64,000 nucleotides of DNA from Nilaparvata lugens (lineage: Eukaryota; Arthropoda; Insecta; Hemiptera; Delphacidae): assembly GCF_014356525.2 (NCBI RefSeq), contig NC_052511.1:35617121-35681120 (forward strand). The letters run 5' to 3'. Positions 55,627 to 64,000 of this stretch are shown here, one piece after another; the first letter of the stretch is position 1, and each line of letters begins with the position of its first letter. Under the pieces are notes generated by a model. That model saw only the letters and a program-made list of their open reading frames with translations, did no database searches and had not been told where the DNA came from. Position numbers and translations under genes: made by a program.

Positions 55627-55873
55627 TGATGTTGTGGTACTTTTCCATAATGAAAACACTAATTCAGATTGTCAACCACTTTTTATTATTATAAAATATT
55701 ATAATATGGCCATTTTATTTGTATTTTGAATATTATAATTGCTATTTCTCTTGGGTAGACATTAGTTGTAAACAATCAGCTGAAGATGTGGCTGGTAAAG
55801 CCACGAAACCAGGTTCTGTATATATTATAATAATAAAAAGTGGTTGACAATTTAAATTTGTGTTTTCAAAATA
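55627..55873. mobile_element. Foldback family M, copy M2, with hammerhead motif
   Basis: The left arm (GTTGTGGTACTTTTCCATAA, GATTGTCAACCACTTTTTAT) is mirrored on the right (ATAAAAAGTGGTTGACAATT, TTTGTGTTTTC). A complete hammerhead-like core precedes the right arm. About 250 bp, no coding. Confidence 0.68.
55777..55818 (+). ncRNA. Candidate minimal type I hammerhead ribozyme
   Basis: Core CTGAAGA (55780-55786) matches CUGANGA. Stem II is GTGGC/GCCAC (55788-55792 with 55800-55804) around a 7-nt loop. GAAA is at 55805-55808. A 2-bp stem III (AC/GU) has loop CAG, with U at 55815 as the residue 5' of the cut. Stem I pairs CAG (55777-55779) with CTG (55816-55818). One extra U (55787) lies between the core and stem II. 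Very short stems III and I are known for hammerheads of Penelope-like elements. Activity is unproven. Confidence 0.45.
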
Positions 55874-56275
55874 GTAAATAGTATTCTTGAAAATATATTT
55901 TTTAAATTAATATGAACCACATAAGCTTTTAAGCATGTATAATCATACTCAACAGCCCATAGGAGTTGGATGACAATAATAATGATTAGGACCAATTGAA
56001 ATTTTGGGAGCTCTTCAATGACATACTTGTGATTAAGTTGTCACTACTACAGCCAACGGGAATGGTGGTAAATTTATCAAATTCATCATCACTATTTCAA
56101 CCACTTCTGAAAATGAAAATACTTTTCATCAGAGTTAATTTCTCTGTTTCTTTGCTGTGTTTCCATTATTCTCACGTAGATTGTTCAGCCAAAAAGACAC
56201 ACTTCCTCCCCCTTATCCACTCATTTTTGGGCCAATAACTTACCCTCCCCCTCACCAAAACTGAGCCCTTATCTG
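55874..56275. other. Unannotated DNA
   Basis: No supported gene. Confidence 0.4.
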
Positions 56276-56375
56276 NNNNNNNNNNNNNNNNNNNNNNNNN
56301 NNNNNNNNNNNNNNNNNNNNNNNNNNNNNNNNNNNNNNNNNNNNNNNNNNNNNNNNNNNNNNNNNNNNNNNNNNN
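56276..56375. other. Assembly gap (100 N)
   Basis: A round 100-N run, so the true size is unknown. The flanking sequence is C-rich on the left and GAAAAAAGAGGAG on the right, which suggests the gap falls in simple-sequence DNA. Confidence 0.98.
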
Positions 56376-57025
56376 GAAAAAAGAGGAGATGGGCAAGAAG
56401 AAAAAATAGATGAGAAGGAAAGGAAAGAAATAAGACAGTGTCCATTCTTGTAAGGCTCATTAGAGCATCGGAACAATTACGCAATTGAACAAGAAGTAAG
56501 TGAAGTGTGCGGGAGGTGCGGAAAGAATCAATTGCGGGAATGTCGGATCGGAGTGCGGGAAGTAGTGGTGAGTGCTGGTGATTGACAGGAAAATGCGATT
56601 GACAAGACGGAAGAAAGCCGGTTACGATTGATGACAACTAACTAGAAGGCTGTGGCTGTGGCTGTGGTACAGACCACCACGTAACCACCGTCGTCAAATT
56701 GGATGGGTCAAATAAATGCACTTGTGATGCAATATGAGGTGTGGAGTGTCTGCTAAAGGTTAGCTAAAGGTGAGTTATCTTGGAGAAAAACCAAAAAAAA
56801 TGTGGAAAACCATGAATAAACTGCATGTTGACTGTGATGCAATATGAGGATGTGAGGTGTCGGCTAAAGGTTAGAAACTATTATGGAGAGAGAGAGAGAC
56901 CACAAATTGTCGAAAAACAGTGAATTAACTGTGTGTGTCTGTGTTGCCATAATATGGCATTATAAGGGTGTGAATTGATAGTGGAAAAGTTGGGTTCCAA
57001 CTTGGAGAAAAACCACAAAATGCAA

Positions 57026-57228
57026 TGAAGCACAAACACACGCCTGCACAAACACATCGATTTTTGTTCGTACGATATTTTCCGTCCTCATGTCCTTCCC
57101 TCCTTCTATCAGATTATACGGAGCTTGACAAACATCATCTGTTTGAAATCACCTATTCAATCTAATACAATTTATAAGGACGGCAAAATACCGTACGATC
57201 AAAAAACTATGTGTGTGTGCGGGGCTTA
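57026..57228. mobile_element. Small TIR element in the array
   Basis: CGATTTTTGTTCGTACGATA, then TTTTCCGTCCT, mirrored by AGGACGGCAAAATACCGTAC, then GATCAAAAAAC. The outer parts are CACACAC-rich, ending GGGGCTTAAGC. Non-coding. Confidence 0.6.
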
Positions 57229-57302
57229 AGCTATAAATAAACTGCATGGCGACTGTCATGTGATATGAGGGTGTGATGTATCGGCTGAAGATTGGGTTCT
57301 AT

Positions 57303-57719
57303 CATAGAGAACCGATAGCATAAGTAGATATCCCATGGTATAGGGCGTTTATGTCGCAACTTTTACTGTTATCCCAAGCCTATAGTTCACGTAGTTCTTT
57401 CCTATGCATATAGTCCATGAAGATTGGATTCTATCATAGAGAACCGATAGCATAAGTAGATATCCCATGGTATAGGGCGTTTATGTCGCAACTTTTACTG
57501 TTATCCCAAGCCTATAGTTCACGTAGTTCTTTCCCATGCAGCTGTGTGACGCTGGTAGTCTCTCAAATTGTGCCGTTCATACACTCTCACCCCAACAAAA
57601 CAGTAAAAATTGACAATAATCGACAGTAATCGGCTTGAGATAACAGTAAAAGTTGCGACATAAATTGCCTATACCATGGGATATCTACTTACGCTATTCT
57701 TTCTCTATGGTTCTATCTT
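57303..57719. mobile_element. MITE family B, copy B6, with duplicated left end
   Basis: The full element is 57435-57719. Its first ~105 bp plus flank (GAAGATTGGGTTCTAT) is also present just upstream (57287-57405) as a tandem duplication. GTTCTAT at 57296-57302 and 57720-57726 is the 7-bp TSD. Confidence 0.75.
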
Positions 57720-57994
57720 GTAGAAAACCCACTTAATGTGAAATCAATAAATAAATTGTGTATCGACTGAGATAGAATAATATGAGGGTGTGAATTGCGG
57801 GCTGAAGGTTAGGAACTATCTTGGAGATAAACCACAAAAAACTAAAATCAGTAAATAAATATTGGAGATGTAAATCATTGTCAGGATAATAATATGGTTA
57901 GGATAATACATTACAGTCCTGGTGGAAAATTGAAAAGTTTCAAGGACGATTGTGCTATTTGTGAGTTCAATGACTATTATTATACACTAGCAAG

Positions 57995-58235
57995 TAACCC
58001 GTGCTCCGCAAGGGCCTAATATTAAAGCTTGACAAACTAAAAACTTGACCTACTGAGTTCTTTGAGAATAAATAGGCCTATTACAATCCTCAGTAAATTT
58101 AGAATCTATATGCAAAATTTCAAGTTAATCAGTCCAGTACTTCAGACGTGATGATGCGTCAAACATACTTTTCCTATCCCGTAGGTGTTTAAGCCGATTC
58201 TTCCTTTTATTATATTATAAAAGATTAAGCACAAG
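57995..58235 (+). repeat. Retroposon family E, copy E3
   Basis: AAGTAACCCGTGCTCCGCAA, then AAATAGGCCTATTACA, then GTGATGATGCGTCAAAC, CCTATCCCGTAGG. Plus-strand counterpart of 16655-16908. Confidence 0.68.
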
Positions 58236-58350
58236 CTGCTAAAAAAAAACTATAAATATGTATTGCAACAGTGACTTATAATATGACCGTGTGAATCGTC
58301 CGCTAAAGATTACTACTCTGAAGAGAAACCAGAAATAATACGATGTGAAG

Positions 58351-59355
58351 TTTCACATCTCATGAGAAATGGTAATTTGAGATTGATTTTTTTGAAAATG
58401 TTAATGTTTCGATTGTCGAATTTTGAATTTCCAAGTTATATTCATTTACGAAGAGTTATGTAGCGATAAGAGAATCAAACATCAAGCCACCTATGAAAAG
58501 AAAGCTCTAATTCGAACATGGACTTTGCACTCTAGCAGAGGATGTAAGTGATACCTTGTTCACTGTTACTTTCAAAATATAATACTCCGCCATTGTTTCA
58601 GTGTAGACTTGTACTTTGGCGCCTCTACCATGTCTCTCCGTCTGTAGTTACACTATATTTACTTCTTTTATATCCAATTGTAAATAAGATATATGTATAC
58701 ATACTCCATCGTCGCAATATGTCACACTTTCATTATTCTCACGCTGCAGTGATTCGTTCTCTTTCTCTCTCATTTTTCTTCCCTATCCTTTCAAATCGTT
58801 CTTCTCTTTTTATCCTTATGTGTTATGTTTCAAGCAAACGTTTCTATCATACATCTTTTTTCTTGCCTTTTTCAGGGCTTCTTTTAATAAAAATAAAAAT
58901 ATAAATCTGGAATTGCAATATAGATCTGGAAGGAAAATAATTTAAAAAGGGTACTCAGATTTATATTTTTATCTTTTTTCTTTCCTATCACTCCACATAT
59001 TTCTTCTCGTTTCATCCTTCCGTGTTATATTCTGAACAGACGTTTCTATCATTTATGATGATGAGGTCTACACTATAGCCTACATCCAGGATATAAGTAT
59101 ACTCCAATAATGTATATACATTTTCCTGTATGAAATTTGTAATTATTGTGTTATTTTAAGGTCTGAATCATATCCCCACCTAACACTCCGTACCCAATTT
59201 TTGGACTCTAATTTTTTAAATTCAATTTTTGTGAACATATGAGAAAGCTATACGTGTAATGAACAAGTGTCTATTATATTCTCAGGACTTTCTCATCAAT
59301 AATATTTAGGCTACATTTGTTATTTCATATAAAATATTAGATAAGTGAACAACTA
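58351..59355. other. Unannotated; partial family G-like arm at 58885-58980
   Basis: AATATAAATCTGGA...AAAAGGGTACTCAGATTTAT forms a short inverted pair like the outer part of family G. No gene. Confidence 0.4.
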
Positions 59356-59359
59356 CTTA

Positions 59360-59490
59360 ACCTATTTCGGACTATGTGCAACCTTATCTAATTTGGGAGA
59401 GGAATAGCACAAGAGAACCTTATTTTTTCTCTTCCTATCATTTTGATGATGTACTTATTGTATTATTGTATCAATCAATAAGAAAATAAA
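59360..59490 (+). repeat. SINE-like retroposon (TTTCGGACTATGTG subtype)
   Basis: CCTATTTCGGACTATGTGCA, then GAGAGGAATAGCACAAG, then ATCAATCAATAAGAAAATAAA. Confidence 0.7.
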
Positions 59491-60540
59491 GATGCTAAGT
59501 ATTTTATAAGCAAAGCTATTGATCAGCATAATTCTATAATATTATTCTGTCGTTTTTGTTGAATCTTGTGTAAGTATGTGGGAGTGAATTGTCGAAATTG
59601 ATGTGATTAAAACATAAATTTGTGAATCAGACATCGAACATCAATTTGTAATTGAAAACATGAGTTATTTTGAAATAACCATTTTAAACTCTAGTTGAAG
59701 TTTCGAAAGAGTGAAAATTTTTGTCTATGCACAGTGCTGTTTTCTTTTTATTCTAATGTGTTAAGTATATTTTTGGAAGAATGAAAGAATTTGAAGTAAC
59801 TATTTTGAACTACTTCAACCGATTCAATACTAATTGAGATTTTTTCTTCTGTTCTAGGTGAGACAACGTTCAAACAATACAACTACAATGTGAGATGAAC
59901 AAACTCATAGGTATAGTAAGTCAGCACATGATAGAATAACAGAACTGGTTTCCACAATAATTGAGAAATGTAAATATGAAAGAAAATATAAATCTTCTTG
60001 AAATATTTCAAAAGGGTATTGAGATTTTTCTTTTCGTTATATTTATATTACAAGTGGCCCTATACAGAAAAGAGATAAATTAAGAAATGTATTGTTTGAA
60101 ATAATAACCAAGGTGTTAATATAATAAACAATTTCTTTGATATGAACACAACTGAGTGATATGAATGACATCATATCTATGATATTTCGACTTGATTTGA
60201 TTGTGGAGATTCTCAACTGAGAATCAGAGGCTGAGGAGATCTCTGAATATAAATATGAATATGAATAATTTAAGAGTCTGACATACCACATGATAAAATG
60301 AGAGCAAATTGAGAGACTAGAAAAAAATGGAGAACATGATATGGAAAGAGAGGAGAAATTTGAAAAACAGTAATTTATTTATATTCAAAGAGTGAACAAG
60401 AGAGAGATACAACGAAGTGGGTGATGAAATAAGAGAAAGAGTGCCAAAGAAATGAAAGAAGGCCAATTTAAACAATGGTGTCCCTGCCAATATAATATTA
60501 TAACAGTGACGCCCTACAATGTACTGGCCTCGTAATTCCC
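59491..60540. other. Unannotated AT-rich DNA
   Basis: No supported gene. 59978-60050 has another AATATAAATCTT...AAAAGGGTATTGAGATTT family G-like fragment. Confidence 0.4.
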
Positions 60541-60549
60541 TTATTGTTT

Positions 60550-60562
60550 CTTTTCTTCTTCT

Positions 60563-60597
<35 letters not shown>

Positions 60598-60655
60598 TTC
60601 TTCTTCCTCTCTTGTCTTCTTCTTATTTTTTTTCTTCTTCTTCTTCTTCTTGAAA
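60550..60655. repeat. (CTT)n array
   Basis: CTT/TTC runs with short interruptions, followed by CCCCCCGGGGGGAAA. Confidence 0.9.
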
Positions 60656-60717
60656 TCCCCCCGGGGGGAAATCACGGTGCATTGTCTAAGGATCTGGATT
60701 ACTTTTTACACGACATC

Positions 60718-60731
60718 ATTGTCATCATCAA

Positions 60732-60766
<35 letters not shown>

Positions 60767-60780
60767 AGATCATCGTCATC
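60718..60780. repeat. (ATC)n microsatellite
   Basis: About 15 ATC/CAT units. The 128-residue frame across both microsatellites is an artefact. Confidence 0.92.
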
Positions 60781-61209
60781 ATTGTATTTGCAAGTGATAG
60801 AATGGCATGCAACATTCTTTCACCGTCGCCAGGTTCCGAGGACATCAATCAGATTTTTGGGCTGATTTTTATTGGTCTAGTTTGGAAAAGTGTGCCATCG
60901 AAATTGGTTGAGTTTTGTTTTGGCCTCTAGTGAAGATTTGTGGGACATTGGAGAGAAACGGGAAAATAATTACTGAAAATTCAGTTTTTGAACCATCAAT
61001 AGTTTTTTCTTGTGAAATGTCTTGTAATATTGTCTACTTTGTCATCCCCTAAAGCTTCTAACTTATTCTTATGTTTGAATGCTTCAGGTAATGTTTGAAT
61101 AGCATACTAACAAAATAGCTTCAAGGAACGTTTGAATGCTTCTACTGATCCGTGGGTTAATAGATTGATAATGAAAATTAAGGCTACAAGCTTCATGAGA
61201 GCATACCAC
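60781..61209. other. Unannotated DNA
   Basis: Three weak repeats of AATGCTTC/TTTGAATG words at 61070-61145. No gene. Confidence 0.4.
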
Positions 61210-61701
61210 CATGGAGAAAAATATCAGAAGAAGATATCCCATGATAGAGAGCGTTCATGTTCCATATTTCACTGTTAACTGAGGCCGATAATCCTATAGT
61301 GAGGTCCACGTTATAATGGCAGTGGTTAAAGATAGAAGAATAGCGATGCCGATTTTCTGCATTAAATTATTATATTTCTACACTGTCAAAAACATAAGTG
61401 GCATCGTTGTAGACCTAGAAAAGGATAGTACCACCGGCTTTGTTGAATGATAGACAAGGATAGCAAAACCAAAGTTGATCAAATACTGTCATTATAACGT
61501 GGACCTCACTATAGTAGTTCATTTTCGTGAAGCTATGTACGGTGATAGTCTCTCATACTGTGCCGTTCTTACACTCTCACCGTAGCAAAACAGTAATATA
61601 GACAGTAGTCGACAGTTCTGAGTTGAAGAAAATTTGCTGGAATTTTGGAACATGAATGACACATACCATGGGATATCTACTTATGCTATCTTTTCCCTAT
61701 G
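61210..61701. mobile_element. MITE family B, copy B7, split by P2
   Basis: CATGGAGAAAAATATC, then GATATCCCATGAT at the left; ACCATGGGATATCTACTTAT, then CTATCTTTTCCCTATG at the right. The middle is interrupted at CCGATAATCC by a mariner-type MITE. Confidence 0.75.
61295..61513. mobile_element. Mariner-type MITE family P, copy P2, nested in B7
   Basis: TATAGTGAGGTCCACGTTAT on the left is perfectly mirrored by ATAACGTGGACCTCACTATA. 219 bp with a TA dinucleotide at both ends as expected for a TA TSD. Non-coding. Confidence 0.78.
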
Positions 61702-61744
61702 ATACAGTACTACTAATAATTATTGGAGATCAGAGACCAGTGGT

Positions 61745-62640
61745 GATCGGTGATTAGAGATTAGTGGTGATTGATCAGTAGCCGACGTTTGAAGTTTTCC
61801 AATGATTGTAGATCAGTGGTAGTTGGTTAATCTTTAATCATCACTAACCGACGTTTGAAGTTTTCCAATGATTGTAGATCAGTGGTAGTTGGTTAATCTT
61901 TAATCATCACTAACCGACGTTTGAAGTTTTCCAATGATTGTAGATCAGTGGTAGTTGGTTAATCTTTAATCATCACTAACCGACGTTTGAAGTTTTCCAA
62001 TGATTGTAGATCAGTGGTAGTCGGTTAATCATTAATCATCATCAACCGACGTTTAAAGTTTTCCAATGATTGTAGATCAGTGGTAGTCGGTTAATCATTA
62101 ATCATCACTAACCGACGTTTGAAGTTTTCCAATGATTGTAGATCAGTGGTAGTCGGTTAATCATTAATCATCACTAACCGACGTTCAAAGTTTTCCAATG
62201 ATTGTAGATCAGTGGTAGTCAGTTAAGAATTAATCATCACTAATCAACGATTCAAGTTTTCCAATGATTGTAGATCAGTGGAAGTCGGTTAATCATTAAT
62301 CATCATTAACCGACGTTTAAAGTTTTCCAATGATTGTAGATCAGTGGTAGTCGGTTAATCATTAATCATCATCAACCGACGTTTAAAGTTTTCCAATGAT
62401 TGTAGATCAGTGGTAGTCGGTTAATCATTAATCATCACTAACCGACGTTTGAAGTTTTCCAATGATTGTAGATCACTGGTAGTCGGTTAATCATTAATCA
62501 TCACTAACCGACGATTAAAGTTTTCCAATGATTGTAGATCAGTGGTAGTCGGTTAATCATTAATCATCTCTAACCGACGATTAAAGTTTTCCAATGATTG
62601 TAGATCAGTGGTAGCCGATTATTGAATTTGTTTATGATCG
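61745..62640. repeat. 66-bp satellite, about 13 units
   Basis: CCGACG (one unit TCAACG) occurs at 61782 and every 66 bp up to 62574 with no indel. The unit is CCGACGTTTGAAGTTTTCCA, then ATGATTGTAGATCAGTGGTA, then GTCGGTTAATCATTAATCAT, then CACTAA. Each unit contains a dyad CGGTTA...TAACCG. Subgroups share variants (GTTGG early, GTCGG later). Confidence 0.95.
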
Positions 62641-63600
62641 GAGATAATTTTGATCGGTGATTTCAACTAACGGAGGCAGACAGAGTTGGATCTGTCATTC
62701 GGAACCGGTCGACTTCCAAGGAGATCGACTCATGAGTTGTCGCCATGCCGACAATGAGAGTGAGTGAGAAGGAACTATCGATGATCTGGGAAGATTGAGT
62801 GAGAGGGTTATAGAGGAGTTGCAGTCTTTGTGTGATGATGTTGAAGGAGGATGAAACCTATTGTAGATTAGTAAAGATTGTAAATGTGAGAGGAGAGAGA
62901 GAACCAAATCTGCAGATTGTTGAAGGAGAAAATTGGAGAATGGAAGAAGCAAATAGAACTAGAGAGGTTCATTGTGGAAACGAGTAGAATAAGAAGGTAA
63001 ATCAGAGAGAACATGGAATGTGAATAGGGTAAGAGAAATATGTTAAATATATTGAAAGTTCAGAGAGAGATATTTGATATTAATCAATACATCTTACATT
63101 GCCAGGTCTGTCAATACCTATGGAAACACTGGTAATAATAAACAAAATAACACTTCTATGATAGAAAAATAATTACAAGAGAGAGAGATCGAGTGAGAGT
63201 GAGTGAGTGAGTGACAAGAAATTTAGAAGTTAATGCTGTAGCTGAAAGTGCATTGCTTTATTTGTAAGTGACTGCAGATCTGAGATTTGATCATGAAATT
63301 GGGCCGCTTTTGATAATCCTGCTCGTAAAATACTTGGTGCTGGCTGCACGATGAAATAAAATCAAGTCAAATATCATGGATATGATGCCATGAAGCTGTT
63401 GCATAAACATTGATAAGTTCTGTAGTACAGAAGAAACGTTCTCCCATTATTATTGTCGTGTATTGTACGGCAAACCAAGTAAATGGTTTTAACTCCCATT
63501 TGCGTTTGATCATGAGAAACTCTCGTAATTATGTAAAACTCATAATATGTGATAAATGTAAAACTCATAATACATTAAAGAATTTGAAACGGTTTGCTGA
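62641..63600. other. Unannotated; GA/GAGT simple repeat at 63178-63215
   Basis: No gene. The first ~50 bp still resemble satellite flanks (GATCGGTGATT). Confidence 0.45.
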
Positions 63601-63604
63601 CTTA

Positions 63605-63801
63605 GAGCCTGTTCACATGACAGCGATTTACGCTCGGTTGTCGCGCGATCGCTCGGTTTTAGTAGTCGCCGGCGAATCGCGGCGGTTGTAATCTCAGACT
63701 TAACCGAGGGCAAATCGCTCATGAATCGCTGTCATGTGTACGAGACTGGCAAATCGAGCCGCGCGACAACCGAGCGTAAGTCGCTGTCATGTGAACAGCT
63801 C
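63605..63801. mobile_element. PIF/Harbinger-type MITE with TTA TSD
   Basis: TTA at 63602-63604 and 63802-63804. The left terminus GAGCCTGTTCACATGACAGC and right terminus GCTGTCATGTGAACAGCTC are inverted, and the inner arms CGCTCGGTTGTCGCGCG / CGCGCGACAACCGAGCG also pair. The GC-rich 197-bp core gives short frames on both strands that are not genes. Confidence 0.82.
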
Positions 63802-63935
63802 TTAATGGTTGTTTCACATAAGGGTAACTCACAACAGTATAGCATACATTCAGCAGAATATTATTGTGCAAAGATGATTCAAATGTGTTTTATTCTAATC
63901 TATATTCTCAGATTGTTTATTGGTTTAGAAAATTG

Positions 63936-64000
63936 AAATGGACATAACCTATGTATGATATTTGGACAATTTGAGACTAAATTAGGAAATCGAAAAAGTT
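63936..64000 (+). repeat. SINE-like retroposon, cut by window end
   Basis: GGACATAACCTATGTATGAT, then ATTTGGACAATTTGAGAC, then TTAGGAAATCGAAAAAGTT. It matches the 5' part of the copy at 30310 and the reverse of 32232-32395. Confidence 0.7.

Larger units (their letters stand above)
56700..58350. repeat. Decayed ~120-bp tandem array invaded by transposons
   Basis: Units share AATAAACTGCATG.TGACTGT, GATGCAATATGAGG.TGTGA, CGGCTAAAGGTTAG and TTGGAGA.AAACCACAAA. Recognisable units lie at about 56715, 56815, 56930, 57235, 57750 and 58245. Insertions at 57026-57228, 57303-57719 and 57995-58235 separate the units. Confidence 0.65.

Noticed and set aside
60544..60930. 128-residue frame with F-rich and I-rich runs
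   Set aside because: It spans a (CTT)n and an (ATC)n microsatellite. The last 45 residues are unrecognised and too short to stand alone.
61745..62640. Possible CRISPR-like array
   Set aside because: The 66-bp units are repeated whole without unique spacers, so it is a satellite. CRISPR is also not expected in an insect genome.
63410..63722. Overlapping frames of 93 and 60 residues across 63605-63801
   Set aside because: They run into the GC-rich Harbinger-type MITE, whose inverted arms create similar frames on both strands.

Overview
This window is repeat-dominated insect nuclear DNA. It is AT-rich, with 5'-truncated jockey-like LINEs, SINE-like retroposons with AATAAATG tails, dense small inverted-repeat transposons, Helitron/Helentron-like elements, microsatellites and one assembly gap. 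From memory, several repeats look like those of hemipteran planthoppers (Delphacidae, for example Nilaparvata). That is an inference and was not checked. I found no supportable host protein-coding gene, rRNA or tRNA. The long open frames are either retrotransposon remnants or artefacts of purine/pyrimidine tracts.

Layout, left to right. 0.6-1.2 kb holds an inverted (twin-primed) LINE fragment. 1.2-4 kb holds a TIR element and a Helitron-like element. 4.7-7.1 kb is purine-rich DNA with GAA arrays. 7.39-9.89 kb is a 5'-truncated LINE with an 11-bp target-site duplication (TSD). 10-16.6 kb has foldback elements, small inverted-repeat transposons, SINEs and the first of four copies of a Helentron-like element. 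17-19 kb and 28.7-30 kb are long pyrimidine tracts. 30.4-32.1 kb is a 1.39-kb imperfect palindrome built from nested repeats. 33-34.6 kb is a tandem foldback array split by a LINE with a 14-bp TSD. 34.66-35.99 kb is an element nested inside an element. 36.85-42.84 kb is a young LTR retrotransposon (795- and 792-bp LTRs) with a gag-like frame but no recognisable pol. 43-48 kb has more nested repeats. 48.17-49.75 kb is a hAT-type element with a perfect 8-bp TSD. 51.8-52.5 kb is a TIR element. 52.8-54.6 kb is simple-sequence DNA. 55.6-55.9 kb is a foldback element carrying a complete hammerhead-ribozyme-like motif. 56.7-58.35 kb is a decayed tandem array invaded by transposons. 61.7-62.6 kb is a 66-bp satellite with 13 units in perfect register. 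63.6-63.8 kb is a Harbinger-type element.

The most interesting signals are: hammerhead-ribozyme-like cores repeated inside foldback elements, which suggests Penelope-like or retrozyme-like ancestry; a pol-less LTR element carrying a 600-bp minisatellite; a Helentron/DINE-like family whose copies differ in a central GT microsatellite; and a large inverted duplication that spans several repeat boundaries.
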